64,000 nt of DNA from Sciurus carolinensis (GCF_902686445.1 NC_062214.1:95150738-95214737); one strand, 5' to 3'; shown: positions 52,901 through 63,945, counted from the first letter of the stretch. Made by a program: numbers and translations. Notes: generated by a model from the sequence alone, not told the origin.

Positions 52901-55900
52901 CCTCAACAAGATAAAACCGCTCCCTTTTCTGTACCACTTCTATAACTAGTATGTATTACAAATAGCAAACTCAATAAATATTTGCTAAGCTTTTTTAGCA
53001 CACAACTTATTAACAAAATCTAAACCCGTTTAAATCAGAGGTAGAGAGTAAGTATTGTCCTTCCAGATACTGGGGGGGAAAAAGTATGAATGCATCAGAA
53101 TAGATCCATTACCACTTATGCCAAGTTAACTAAAGCACACATCCTAGTGACAGATCATGATTTTATTGGTAGATAAAACCAAACCCGCTTTTTAAAACTG
53201 TCATTTGCATATTAAGAGTACATTTTATAATGCACATTATAAACACAAATTTTAGCATATCTAGTAACTTTTTATAGCAAATTTTTCATCTAAAACTTCT
53301 TAAATTCTACTAAAACATTAATAATATATTAAATTTTTTTAAAAATATTTAGTTTAGAAGAACATGTCAGAATTTTGAAAATTTTCCATTTTACCATTAG
53401 AGGAAGAGCTCCTAATTGTAAGTGATGAAGTCGAGGAGGTGCATGGTAATGGGCCAAGTGAGGATGCAATGCACCAGGTGTATAAGTAGCCGCAGTCACT
53501 CCAGCTTCAATTCCCAATTCCCTGACAAAGGACAAGAACAGTTAGTCTTTTTCTTATCAACAGAAATGTAAAAACATTTACATTTTAAAAGTAATCTAAA
53601 GTTTCTTAACTTATAAAGCCCAGTAAAAGATAATTTAGCCCAAAAGATATTACTAATAATTTCAAATTCATTTCAGAAATGAAAGCTCAAAAACTCAATT
53701 TTGTGACCATGAGAAGCAAAGCATCTGTACTTGGTTTAACATCTTACAAAACAAAAAGGAAATATAACTTATGGCTCCTGGGGTTCCTTTCCAATCCAAA
53801 AGCCTGATTCTTAGCTTAAGGAGCATACAAAATACAGTTTACTTTTTTGGTTTATCTGAATGTTACAGATGCTTCTGGGGCTTTTGTTTGTTGGATATCA
53901 TCTCTGGGTTGTTGGCATCAAAGATAATTAGAATAGCATACTCTTCTATACCTTATAAAGCAAGAGTAAACAAATTTTAGAAAGGGTGAAAATTAACATA
54001 TCTAAATCTTCATTATTTATTCTAATTTAGATTCTGCTTCAAAAAGTTATTATAGATCATGATCTCAATGACTGTCTATTCTAAATGGATTCAGAAGAAA
54101 AATTTACCACAAATCTAGTTCCGTTTCTCTAGGAAAGATCTTAAGTCTAGGAAAATGCAGACTGGATTCTCCCTTGGCAAAAGCTGGGCATATTAGAGTG
54201 AATCTGAGTACAAAGGTAAAGGATAAAGAAATTGGAGAAAGTAGGATCTAAATATGTAGTTAACTTTGGTGACAGACACTCAGGAAAAACACAATAAAAG
54301 CTCTACTCCTTTTATTTACATGTGGGATCCAAAAAAGTCAAACTCATACATATACAGAGTAGAATGTTCGTAACCAGAGGCTGTAGATGGAGAGAGGAAG
54401 GTAGATGGAGAAAAGGGAGACCTTGGTCAATAGATACAAACTCAGGACTAAGTTCTGGCATTCTAGTGCATAGCATGGTAACTAGTTAATAAAAAATATA
54501 TTGTATATTTCAAAATTGCTAAAAGAAAGGGTTTGAGATGTTCTCACCACAAAAAATAGTAAGTATCTGAGGTAATGGATATGCTAATTAACCTGATCTA
54601 ATCATTCTGCAATGCATGTTATCAAAACATTATACAGTCCATAAATATACACAATTATTATGTCAATTAAGAATAAAATTAAAATTAAGCAAACAAACAA
54701 AAAAACTCTACTCCTGCTTGTGTTGGTTCTCTGCCCCAGATCTCAAGATCTTATTTTTTCTTAGCACTCCACTCACAAGGGGTAGTGCCTCACAACTAAA
54801 CTTGGAATCCTGTTTTCCCACACTACCCTTTTACATGGCATTCCTCTACAAAACATCTTTTCCCATAGTTTTACCACAAGTTGCTGAGCCTGTCCTTGAA
54901 ATAAACAAGATACTGACCAGGCAGATCTCTCTGGAGCCTGACGAGGATGTGAAGACATAGTCTGAGGCACATGAATATGATGCCCATGACCATAATTTGG
55001 GTGCATCCTATGTGGATGGGGTGGGGGGCGTTCATGTGCCCGCCTGGAAACACAGAACACAAAAAGACCACTGGAAATAATTGAATAATTGGTTATTTCT
55101 TAATGTAGAAAAAATTCTATTAATATTTGAACATTTATAGATCAGTCATAAAATTTATAGCAATAAATTATAAACATCTAATATAAAATTATGTAACTTC
55201 CTCCATAAACTCTACCTGCTCATTTATTCCCATACCTCCAAATCAAATATCCCAGGAAAAAGGCAATTTTTTTATCTTGTAAATCTATTTTACAGTAGGT
55301 ATTTTAATTAGGAGAGTTAATAGGAATTGAATGGAAACAAAATTTTTAAAAATTATCCCAGCAAATGCTACATGTGCAAACTATAATAAGCATGAAGCAG
55401 GAAAATAGAAATTATTTTATTTTGCTTCACTCTTAATTATAAAAACATTCAACCATTTTAATGGATAAAAGTTTAAGAGAGAAGTTGTTAACCTTGTGTA
55501 TTTTTTCCAAAACACACTGTCATGCATGTTAGCACATCTAGGAAACTGAAATTTAGTTCTGTTCTCACTCTATTCTGCATCTCAGTTCATTATATTTTTT
55601 CTTCCTATCAAATTTACAAATATAAATGGACATAAAATCCTAAACAAAGGACACATTAAAAAAAAAGTTCAGTCTCAGAGATTCATCTTTATAGTGTATT
55701 TCTTTCTAATGGTTTCTAGCACACTTGCAAATTTTCAATGTATACTCTTAATGCATTCAAATAATTTTCTAGGTCCTGGAATTTTCTACATCAAAGTGAG
55801 CAATTTTCTACATCAAAGGTTATATTACAATAACAGCAATAAACCACAAACTCTAGATAACATCTTGAATTACTGAACCAAAGGAAGAATTTACAGAAAT

Positions 55901-58900
55901 GCTAGACCATTGGTTAGATTAAGAGCTTTGTAAATATTTTATATAAAGGGCCAAATGGTACAATTTTTTTTGGTTCTACAGGCCATATGGTCTCTGCTGC
56001 AACTACTCAGCTTAACCCTCACTGTGTGAAGCCTACCACAGACAATATGTAAATGAATAAATGTAGCTGCTTTTCAATAAAATCTTATTTATAAAAACAA
56101 GCAGGCAGAAGTAAATCAACAGTTTGCTGTCTAGAAATTAGAAACTCAGATTCAGAACTCTCAAAAGAAAAGCAGTTCACTTATAGTCTTCATAAATCCT
56201 GAGTTGAAAGTCTTAACTTTCTAAAGCTTTATAAATTATAATTTCTGTAAGAAGTTTATAATTGGGTTGGGATTATGGTTCAGTGACAGAGTGCTTGCCT
56301 TGCACATGTGAGGCACTGGGTTCAATCCTCAGTACCACATAAAATGAATAAATAAAATGAAGGTATTGTGTCCACTGACAACTAAAAAAATTTTAAAAAG
56401 AAAAGTTTATAAAGATTTATAAAGACTTCTTCAGTACTTATTTGAAAATTCTACTAATCTTTTTCTTCTACATATATTAAATTAAATTTTTGATATCTTT
56501 AGATCTTGTTCCTATGGATCAATTTTAACATCAGTCTTTACCATGGTATACTGCAGAAACAGACAAATTAGAGACTAGCCTGCTTAAAGAACTGACCACA
56601 AGTTATACAATGAAAGTGGTCTGATTTCATTCAATAAAACTGATATAAAGTCATTTTGTCAATAAATAAAATTCAGGAGATGGGGCAGAGGAAGATTACT
56701 GTTGGTAAGAAAATTAATTTCTGGGCTGGGGATGTAGTTCAGTGATATCACACTTTGCAAGGTCCTAGGTTCAATCTCCAGAATCTCAAAAAAAAAAAAA
56801 AAAAAAAGTTAATTTCTTAGTGAAATGAGGATTTAATATAATTACATCATTTCTAAAGATTTCATAGTTTAGGCAGGAATTTAACTCAATGATAGAACAC
56901 TTGCCTAACTAGTGCAAGACCCTGTCTTTGATCCTCAGCACCATGGGGGAAAATTTTAAAGACCAATGGAAAAAGGAGGAAAAGCAAACATGATTTTTTT
57001 AAAAAACCATAAAACATACGTTGGATGCTGCATCATTCTCCTCCTTTGAACTTCCATCCTCTGCATCACTTCATGAGGATGCAATCTCTGTGCTGGAGGT
57101 GCTGTGGCCGGAATATGGTGTGAAATTGGCTGGTGTGTAGGAGGAAGATGCTGAGGGATCGGTGCAGCTGTACTGGCTAAATGAGTTGGGGGTGGGGGTG
57201 CCACAGGATGAGATGTTGCATGAGAAGATATTTGAGAATGGAAAGCATGTACAGGATGAGGAATAACATAATCCACTTGAGGTGGAGGCTGAGTCTGAGG
57301 AGGGGGATTTCCATGAGAATGAGGGCAAGCAGAAGCTTGATGGTGAAGTGGTCTTGTCAAAGAAGCATCTGCAAGAAAAACATTCAGGTATGTTACATAG
57401 GTACTATGCAGTAGAATTTATATTGATGTTTTATGAAACATTAACACACAGCTAATGTTTATGAACACTTTATTAGAGGCCAAGTCTATTCATGCAACAG
57501 AGTTTTTTTCTTTATGAATAATTTTATCTGTGACAATCTATTTACATAATAGACTGTTTTCTTTGAATAATCTTGGATATTTTCAATACATACAGAGGTT
57601 TTTCAGTATTTTTTCCTGATTGTACTGGGCATTAAACTCAAGGCCTTGTGCATGCTGAGCAAAATGCTCTGCCACTGAGCTACCTCCCCAGGCCTTTTAC
57701 TCGGGCAGTGTCTCTCCATAAATTGGTGAAGCTCTCCTCAAACTTTCAATCTTCCTACCTCAGTCTCCTGAGCAATTATGATTTTAGGCACACACCACTG
57801 TGTTTGGCCACAAAGTTTTACTTTCCTTCACAGCTTTGCGACATATTATCACAGGAATATATCAAAACTTTCTGAAGAAATCCCCATTGATGAAAACTGG
57901 AAGTACCAAAATATTGTGGTTAAGCCTGTATGTGTATCATTCTTCCTGTGCTCACTCTCTTTCATATACCTACTAGTATACACACAAATGTACTTGCAGA
58001 CCATTTTTATAGCATAAAATACTATAAGTAGTAATGGATCTGAGAGAATATCAAATTCATATGCTTGCTGACAAATATCACTCCTAAAGGTTACACAATT
58101 AATACATCCAACAACCACAGGATTATTACCTCCACATTATCATTAAATTTTTAAATAAAGGTAAATCTGAGAAAAAAATCTTTTATGGACTACTTACATT
58201 TTTGTCTTCTCAGATTTATCTGTATATATTCTTTGTCTTTGGTGTTATTCATCCTTTCTTAATGATTTGTTAGTATTCTTTTTATGTATGGAAGCTTTGT
58301 CAAAAAGAATATAAACATTTTTCCAAACTATCTTTTTTTTTTTGCCACACACCAGTTTTTTGCTTTTCCATAGTCAAATTGTGGGACAGGGAAATAGCTC
58401 AGCAGTAGATACACACTTGCCTAACATGTACAAGGTCCTGGGTTTGATTCCAAACACAACAACAACAAAAAAAGGAAGGGAACCATAAAACACACAATTT
58501 TTAAAAAATTGCAACAACTGTTATTTTATAAAAATACATGAGTTATTGGTTATAAGGCGGTAAAGAGAAGAGAAGAACCTGCAAACTTTCTGGGCACAGT
58601 TGTAAAAATAATTCTTCTATTGCTGCTGCTACTCCTGTCTTTTCCTGTCCCATGTCACCCCATGTCATTTTTCCTGAGTTATATTAAGATGAAGGAGGCA
58701 TACTTGCTAGGAAACTGCTATGGAAGTAAGCCCTTAAATAAGATGGTTCCTTGAGGATGTGGGAGAAAAGGTACACTCATGCATTCTGGATGGGACTGCA
58801 AATTAATACAACCACTATGGAAAGTAGTATGGGTCCACACCATATGACCCAGCACACTCCTTGATATTTATCCAACAGAATTAAAATCAGCATATGACAG

Positions 58901-61900
58901 GGATACATGCATACCAATGTTTAAAGCAGTGCAATTCCCAACAGTCAAGTTATGAAACCAGCCTAGGAGTCCCTCAATAAACTAACAGATTAAGAAAATG
59001 TGGTATATATACACAATGGAGTTTCATTCAGCCCTAAGAATGAAATTATGTCACTTGGAGAACATCATGCTGAGTGACATAAACGAGACTCAGAAAGTCA
59101 AGGGCAGAGTGTTCTCTTTCATATGCAGAAACTAGAGGAATAAGGAATTTAAATCAGCAAGGGTGGGGGGAGCACAACAGGAAGAGGTTTCATGAATATA
59201 GAATAACAGAATATAGAAAGTGAACTGACAAGGGAGGAGGGGGATGGGAAAGGGAGGAACAGAGGAATGAAATTAACCAAACTATGCAATGTGCATATAT
59301 AAAAACATACCATAATAATTCCACTTCTATGTATAACTTTAATGCACTGATTAAAAAACATTTTTAAAAAAATAAAATGAGCTGGGGATATAGTTCAGTT
59401 GGTCACAAAGCCCTGGGTTCAAACTCCAGTACCACTTTAAAAAAAAAAAAAGATGGTTCCTCTAATTTCTTCATTCCAAATCTTTATATTTCAAAGATGC
59501 TGTTGAAAGATTTGAGGAATAGTCATCTCTTTTAATTTAGGAGATCTGCAACTATGTGACATGTTAAAAAATGTGTTTGTTGGATCTCACTGGGAAACAT
59601 TCTTGGTAGTCTGATATGGAATGATGGCTATTTTCTAGTTTCATACAAAAGGATTTTCTTCAATTTTTAATACTCTTGTTCCATTCAGCAGAGGCAAAAG
59701 TTAAGTAACCATAACTTACTCAGACATATTTTCAAAGGCAGCCTTATTAGTGTGTATTTTTAAAGGAAAACTTTCACTAAACTCAATCCAAGTTATGAGG
59801 TTAATTTTTAAACCAATTTTCTAAAAGTTGTTTTCAAATCAATGCTTTTCTCTTCAAGAAGGCACAATGCTCAGTAACTATGATCATAAAAATAGAAGTT
59901 ATTATGTTTTATTAAATTCACAGCATTTTTCCAGCTTCACTTCAAAGTATTCTATCTCTATAATCTTTATAATCATTAAAAACAGAACACAATATTCATA
60001 AATATTACAAAATATTGAAGTTTTGTTTCAGAATGAATAGATTTATTTAACTCCCCAGTCAACATTTTAATTCACTGTTCATTTAAACAAAACAGATTGC
60101 TAACTAGTAGAAAAGTGACACATTCTGCCTTCTCACTGACCACTTCTCTTCCCTTTCAATTCTGTATATGTTCTTGTGATTTTTAAAAAACTGTATAAAA
60201 TATACAATTGTCAATTACACATAAAATTTTTAAAAAGGGTATTCATGAAAGTTCATCATGTCACTTGCAGATGCAATAGTATCATCTGTTCCAACATTAT
60301 ACTCACTAAATTCTTACAGCTTAAGCATATACTAATCACTCAATGATAAATAATAAGTAGGTTTATTAATATATCTTATCAGTACACCTTAATAAGATAA
60401 CAAAACTTTTAAAAGAGCATTTCAAGGACATTAGCTTTATCACTTCATCAAGATCATATACTTTTCAAGAGCAAGAACACATTTTCTTATGGCACTATTT
60501 CTAGTGGCATGCATATAAATGGGTCTAAGACAGAAACCTTTTCACTTGGGTCAGAACTTCACAAGTTATAGCCAATCAGAATTATTCCTGTTTTCTCAAT
60601 GTGAAGAAACTGAGGACAAGGAGGTTAAATAATCTGCAGCTAATTAGTCTGAGCTGCAAGGTCAACTCAGATCTATCTAATTTTAAATCTAGTTCCTTAC
60701 AACCCCACTGTCTAACTCAGTTCAATTTAAATGAAAACAGATCTAAGAACCATATGTTTGTTTCACATATAAATTAAAGCATATTAGAAAGGTTTAGAAA
60801 AGGAAATATGGGGGAGGATTATGTGTGTATATGTATAAATAAACTTCACTTAGGAAAAGAACTTTAGAGCAGGGTCATCAATTTCTCTAATATAATTCAA
60901 ATTTCCTACCTTTATCCTCATTCACAGACCTCAAATGAGGAGTATAAACTGGTATGACCCCTTGAAGATAAATTTAACAGTTCTTATTTGAATGTTTATT
61001 TCTTTGACACATCAATCTCATTCCTAGGAAGTTAATCCTACAGATGAACAACTACAATTTAAATATGCATCAACAGAGGACTGATTTAATATATGGTGGA
61101 ATATTATGAGGATATTTAAAAAAAAAAAAAAAAAAAAAAAAAGGGAAAGGAGATAAAAAAGAAGGACAAACACCAGTGAGCTCTATTTTTATTTTGGGAG
61201 GGCAGGACTGAACCCAGGGGCACTTGAACCCTGAGTCACATCCCCAGTCCTTTTTATTTTTTTCACTTTGAGGCAAGGTTTCCCTAAGTTGCTTAGGGTC
61301 TAGTTGCTAAGTTGCTGAGGCTGTCCTTAAATTTGTGATCCTCCTGTCTCAGTTTTCCAAGTTGCTGGAATTACAGACAAGCGCCACACACACCCAGCTG
61401 AGCTCAACTTTTATATGCTAATATGGAATATATTAACACATATTGTTAAATTTAAAAACAAAAACAAGAAGCAGAATAATATGCTTGGTATGGTTCTGTG
61501 GGGTTTTTTTAGAAGACACAAGTATATTCTTATTTTCAAAGAAAAATTTCTACAATTTTTGTAAGCTATAAAGGTCACCACCTCTGAAGAACTAAAATTA
61601 GGTAGGGAAAAGGGTCATTTAATTTTTCATTTTACAACATTCTGCAAATTTGAACTTCTAAGAATGTATACGAGTTACTTTTATGATAAAAGTAAAACAA
61701 GCTTAAGTCTAAAACATTTATTTTTTATGAGGACATTTTAAATGGAATGGATTTATATGTTGCTTCAGTATATCATTTTTAAAGGGGAGGGAAAGGAAAT
61801 CACACATATTATATTCTTAATAAAAGAAGATCCATCCAATTAAAGATGAATACCAACAATTATTACAGAACAGCACCTGTATTATCACACCAGTGTTCAT

Positions 61901-63170
61901 ACACAGAATCTGCCATAGGTCAATGCTCAATGCTTTGCAAAAACTACCTCTGTTTTTAAACCTATTTTCCAACTTATATTTTATATTTTAAGAAGAGGTA
62001 AATAATATATCACCAGCTTCACTGTATAAATTCTGACCTGATTCCAACTGTGTCTACAGTACAGATTTTTAAAGTTATTAGAGTGGAAGAAGAAATTCAA
62101 GAATATACATAATTGAAAAATTATTCCTGGTATATAATCAGAACAAAAGATAAATTTCCTTGTCAATTTCTTGGTTTATTCCTGGTATAAATATTTAGTG
62201 TTTATTATCTAAGTATTTAATAAGCTTCCATTTGATTACTGGCTTATGATCTAACAAAATATTAAATAGGGTACAAAGCCTCAGGTTATTTATCATTTCT
62301 TAAGATATCTAAATGGACTTAAATTTCTACAGAAAAGCTATGCCTAGTTCCATTTTTACTGCCTGCAACAAACAAGTATAAAATCCCTTTCCCTGTAGCT
62401 CAGTGGCAGAGAGCTTGCCAAGCGTGTGAGGCACCGGGTTCCATCCTTAGCATCACATAAAAAACAAAACAAACAAAATTAATTAATTAATTAAATAAAG
62501 GCATGTTGTCCATCTACAACTACAAATTTTTTTTTTTTTTAAAAAAAACCCTTTCCCAAATGGCAAAGCACTCTGTCAAGGAATTCTGTCTTATGCCTCA
62601 GTTAACCATTGAGAATTTTTTTGTACTATACTGTGCCACGAAATACTACTTAACTTTCACATTTCTTCAGTTACTCCTAAAGAATAAGTCTAAATTCATT
62701 ATATCTAAATTCATTAAAACTTCCTTTATAAGAATCGAAGGTGCCATTCACTGTACCCCTCAGTTTCAGAATTATTAAAATGGGAAAAATACACCCAAAT
62801 AAATATTTAAAAATTTATAAATTAGAATTTATGAAAGATTATTTCACAGAGGAATGTACAATGCTTCCTTTATATGCCTCTAGGTTCTTTGCCCACTAAA
62901 TTTATACTTACAAGGAGGTGGCATATAATGTCGACATGATGAGAGAGAGGGTTGTGGAGGGGGCTGGGGCTGGGGTTGTGCAACCATGCTCGATCCATAA
63001 CCATCTATTGATAATGGCTGACTCGGGGCAGCAGCAGCAGCCTGATGGCCAAGGATTGCAGCTCGGGAAGAAGAAACAGGGCAGCAGGGGTCAAATGCAG
63101 ATGCTCCATGAAAACCACCACTTCCATGACTTCTGATACCACTGTTGCTCAGGTCTACTGGCAATGCCTG
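46785..63170 (-). CDS. RNF111: RNF111 / Arkadia E3 ubiquitin ligase, C-terminal 423 codons in eight exons
   Basis: Arkadia is a nuclear RING-type E3 that amplifies TGF-beta/Nodal signalling by ubiquitinating SnoN, Ski and SMAD7, and it also acts as a SUMO-targeted ligase. Joining 62912-63170, 57020-57368, 54918-55043, 53395-53521, 50965-51057, 50041-50136, 48711-48814 and 46785-46902 gives 1272 bases, all in one frame and ending in TGA. In order the visible part has a Ser/Ala/Pro/Gln-rich segment, a His-Pro-rich segment ([19 protein letters not shown]), the conserved NRG (50100-50092) and TIER (50079-50068) motifs needed for substrate ubiquitination, and a C-terminal RING-H2 with [13 protein letters not shown] and CPIC. 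It ends QLPSES. The SUMO-interacting motifs and the N-terminus lie outside the window (full length about 990 residues). All introns are GT-AG. Identity rests on recalled family sequence. Confidence 0.97.
47348..47470. repeat. Direct repeat copy 2 (RNF111 last intron)
   Basis: Diverged copy of 46265-46390, about 1.08 kb away in the same orientation. Confidence 0.8.
47653..47848 (+). mobile_element. ID-type SINE, long-tail subtype with internally duplicated tail, 16-bp TSD
   Basis: It shows gggctggggttgtggttata and gggttcgatcctcagcacc. The tail 'attgtatccatct.aaactaaaaaa' occurs twice. The target duplication aaaagttactaattca lies at 47637-47652 and 47849-47864. Confidence 0.95.
48711..48814 (-). 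CDS. RNF111: RNF111 internal exon, first half of RING
   Basis: It encodes [34 protein letters not shown], plus two bases of a split Arg. It supplies the first zinc pair C-x2-C (CTIC) of the RING-H2. The acceptor is gttctcacag and the donor is gtaact. Confidence 0.97.
48815..50040 (-). other. RNF111: RNF111 intron between the NRG-TIER and RING exons
   Basis: It contains an AAAAC repeat at 48893-48915 and an old L1 3' fragment at 49415-49960 (ataaccaaatgtccatcaaaatg, accatatgtgtgcactgctttaat), itself holding an ID SINE. Confidence 0.6.
49517..49665 (+). mobile_element. ID-type SINE, long-tail subtype
   Basis: It shows ggctagagttgtggctcagtg and cacttgcctagcatgtgtg, with the tail aaaggtccaacaacaacta. 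It lies inside an old L1 fragment. Confidence 0.92.
50041..50136 (-). CDS. RNF111: RNF111 internal exon carrying the NRG-TIER motif
   Basis: It encodes 32 codons, [35 protein letters not shown] and TIER are the short motifs upstream of the RING shown in Arkadia/RNF165 family proteins to be needed for ubiquitin transfer to SnoN/Ski. The exon is phase 0 at both borders. Confidence 0.97.
50137..50964 (-). other. RNF111: RNF111 intron, unassigned
   Basis: AT-rich intron with no recognised repeat or exon. Confidence 0.5.
50965..51057 (-). CDS. RNF111: RNF111 internal exon
   Basis: It encodes 31 in-phase codons, [16 protein letters not shown] through FRGNFE. The acceptor is ttaaaatag and the donor is gtatgc. 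Its length is a multiple of three and both borders are phase 0, so skipping would keep the frame. Confidence 0.97.
51364..51430 (+). mobile_element. ID half SINE
   Basis: It shows gagctgggaatgtagctcag and ggttcaatctctagtacc. Confidence 0.85.
51750..51850 (+). mobile_element. ID-type SINE with short internal deletion
   Basis: It shows gggctgggagtgtgtctcag joined directly to ccttgcctagcatgcaagag, then a GGAAA-type tail. Confidence 0.88.
52060..52560. mobile_element. L2 element, diverged
   Basis: It shows aatcttggaatcatcctaaa, tttctacaataactgccatt and gcttttgtccaggcatttag, in the order expected of L2 (aacctgggagtcatcc ... accatctccactgctacc ... gtccaagcc). Confidence 0.65.
52636..52700 (-). 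mobile_element. CTTT run and ID SINE fragment
   Basis: It shows (tttc)n then agcactggggatgcaactga and cctccagcc. Confidence 0.7.
53395..53521 (-). CDS. RNF111: RNF111 internal exon
   Basis: One base completes Trp, then 42 codons follow, [18 protein letters not shown] through LGALPLM. The acceptor is tcctttgtcag and the donor is gtaaaa. The segment is strongly conserved in vertebrate Arkadia as I recall it. Confidence 0.97.
53522..54917 (-). other. RNF111: RNF111 intron containing an L1 3' end
   Basis: The L1 3' end is at about 54300-54700. 53522-54290 is unassigned. Confidence 0.6.
54300..54700 (+). mobile_element. LINE-1 3' end (L1MA-like)
   Basis: It shows ttcgtaaccagaggctgtag, ttggtcaatagatacaaac, gcatggtaactagttaataa, tgtatatttcaaaattgcta and ggtaatggatatgctaatta, then ccataaatatacacaattat, in the order of the classic L1 3' UTR. 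Confidence 0.85.
54918..55043 (-). CDS. RNF111: RNF111 internal exon, His-rich
   Basis: After one base completing the split Thr codon come 41 codons ([18 protein letters not shown] through ERSA) and two bases of a split Trp. The acceptor is tgtttccag. The donor is gtcagt, which departs from gtragt at position 3. Confidence 0.97.
55925..56115. mobile_element. hAT-like MER DNA transposon remnant
   Basis: It shows ataaagggccaaatggtaca, caggccatatggtctctgct, gcaactactcagctt and aataaaatcttatttataaa, matching a common mammalian hAT-derived repeat. The family name is uncertain. Confidence 0.6.
56264..56400 (+). mobile_element. ID-type SINE, long-tail subtype
   Basis: It shows gggttgggattatggttcag and gcttgccttgcacatgtgag, with the tail gaaggtattgtgtccactga. 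Flanked by agtttata. Confidence 0.94.
56724..56808 (+). mobile_element. ID-type SINE
   Basis: It shows gggctggggatgtagttcag and ggttcaatctccagaatc with an A tail. Flanked by ttaatttct. Confidence 0.92.
56868..56952 (+). mobile_element. ID-type SINE, diverged
   Basis: It shows aggcaggaatttaactcaat and acacttgcctaactagtgc, then atcctcagcacc. Confidence 0.8.
57020..57368 (-). CDS. RNF111: RNF111 internal exon, Pro/His/Gln-rich
   Basis: The exon is 349 bases: two bases completing Tyr, 115 codons ([18 protein letters not shown] through RRRMMQHP), and two bases of a split Thr codon. It is rich in proline and histidine. The acceptor is cttgcag and the donor is gtatgt. On the + strand the same DNA shows open frames that are only shadows of this exon. 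Confidence 0.97.
57595..57808 (-). mobile_element. B1-dID dimeric SINE, diverged
   Basis: It shows ctctgccactgagctacctc (ID half) and cctcagtctcctgagcaatta (B1 half). Confidence 0.9.
58380..58485 (+). mobile_element. ID-type SINE
   Basis: It shows gggacagggaaatagctcag, cacttgcctaacatgtacaag and ctgggtttgattcc with a CAA-repeat tail. Confidence 0.9.
58752..59449 (+). mobile_element. 5'-truncated LINE-1 with a SINE at its 3' end, shared 12-bp TSD
   Basis: The L1 part (58752 to about 59377) covers the end of ORF2 and the 3' UTR (aggatgtgggagaaaaggta, gacccagcacactccttgat, tggtatatatacacaatgga, gagaacatcatgctgagtga). It is followed by an ID SINE half (59378-59449). The single target duplication aagatggttcct lies at 58740-58751 and 59450-59461, around the whole composite. 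No intact reading frame was seen. Confidence 0.9.
59378..59449 (+). mobile_element. ID half SINE at the L1 3' end
   Basis: It shows gagctggggatatagttcag and ccctgggttcaaactcc plus an A tail. Confidence 0.9.
60585..60720 (+). repeat. MIR element
   Basis: It shows tcctgttttctcaatgtgaag, aaactgaggacaaggaggtt and aaataatctgcagctaattag. Confidence 0.65.
60930..61560 (+). mobile_element. Old LINE-1 3' fragment split by a SINE
   Basis: It shows caatctcattcctaggaagt, taatcctacagatgaacaac and tatatggtggaatattatgag. It resumes after the SINE with acacatattgttaaatttaa and agaagcagaataatatgc. Confidence 0.6.
61185..61400 (-). mobile_element. B1-dID dimeric SINE
   Basis: It shows gactgaacccaggggcactt, ctgagtcacatccccagtcc, then ctgtctcagttttccaagttg. 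Flanked by tgagctc. Confidence 0.92.
62394..62545 (+). mobile_element. ID-type SINE, long-tail subtype, TSD
   Basis: It shows ctgtagctcagtggcagaga and gccaagcgtgtgaggcacc, with the tail ggcatgttgtccatctacaa. Flanked by near-identical aaatccctttccc / aaa.ccctttccc. Confidence 0.93.
62912..63170 (-). CDS. RNF111: RNF111 internal exon, first in window
   Basis: It encodes 86 residues from [18 protein letters not shown] to CRHYMPPP plus the first base of a split Tyr codon. It contains an alanine run (AAAAA) and a proline-glutamine stretch ([10 protein letters not shown]), typical of the low-complexity middle of Arkadia. The acceptor is tttatgtag and the donor is gtaagt. The upstream exon is beyond 64,000. 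Confidence 0.96.
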
Positions 63171-63755
63171 CTACATAAAGAGGAACTATATTTTATCTTT
63201 CTAAAGTTTTGTCAAAACATTATTTCATATTATATTATAAAAGTACTCCTTTAACAACCTAAAAAAATAAAATCTTTGAATTAATTCAAAAATGGTGATT
63301 CTTAGTGTTAAGGACCTACTGAATACCAAGAAAATACAGCACAACTCGGACTGTGAAAATAGTGGTTTTATACCTAAAATCTAAAATCAATTTTTAAAAA
63401 TCAAGCATAAGATCATACCACAAGATGAACAAAAGTTTAGCATACTATTTTAAGGTCTACTTCTCTTACATTATCCACATCAGACAAAAAGAGAAAGAAA
63501 CTTTAAAATCATACTTTTATATTCTCCTTTATCTCAAAATTATGACTAGTAACATACCCTTTCACTAAAAACATTAAGTATTAGGTTAAAAACTTACATA
63601 TCCCAAGTTTCTAAAGTGTCTCATAAGCAAGCAATTCACTGAAAATTTTAATCATGCAAACAAAACTACATTATCAAAAAAAAAAAAAAGGGCATAAGAC
63701 TATGAAGACTAAATCATGAATTAACTTTGCCTCACTTAAAAAAACAATTAAAAAG
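63171..63755 (-). other. RNF111: RNF111 intron at the window end
   Basis: AT-rich intron directly upstream of exon 62912-63170. Nothing was recognised apart from an A run at 63677-63689. Confidence 0.5.
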
Positions 63756-63945
63756 TATCTAGGTGTTATGGTACACACCTGTAATCCCAGCTACTTGGGA
63801 AACTGAGGCAGGAGGATCACAAGTTCAAAGCCAGTCTGGGCAATTTAGCAAGACTGACTCAAAAAATAAAAGGGGCTGGGGATGTAGCTCAGTGGTAGAG
63901 TACCCCTGGGTCCCATCCCCAGTACCACAAAAAATTCATTAATTA
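63756..63945 (+). mobile_element. B1-dID dimeric SINE
   Basis: It shows ggtacacacctgtaatccca, gctacttgggaaactgagg, then ggggctggggatgtagctca, with an ATTA-repeat tail. Confidence 0.95.

Larger units (their letters stand above)
51058..53394 (-). other. RNF111: RNF111 intron with SINEs and an L2 block
   Basis: It holds two ID copies, an L2 region from about 52060 with a CTTT/SINE fragment inside, and an L2-like tail near 52940-52985. Confidence 0.6.
55044..57019 (-). other. RNF111: RNF111 intron with DNA transposon and ID SINEs
   Basis: 55044-55920 shows nothing recognisable. Beyond it lie a DNA transposon remnant and three ID copies, listed separately. Confidence 0.6.
57369..62911 (-). other. 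RNF111: RNF111 large intron
   Basis: A 5.5 kb intron with an L1/SINE composite at 58752-59449, an MIR near 60585-60720, an old L1 fragment at 60930-61560 and several SINEs. 59470-60580 and 61570-62390 show nothing recognisable. Confidence 0.65.

Noticed and set aside
57071..57414. Alternative frames (85 residues on -, 77 residues on +) over the RNF111 exon
   Set aside because: Shadow frames of the His/Pro-rich RNF111 coding exon.
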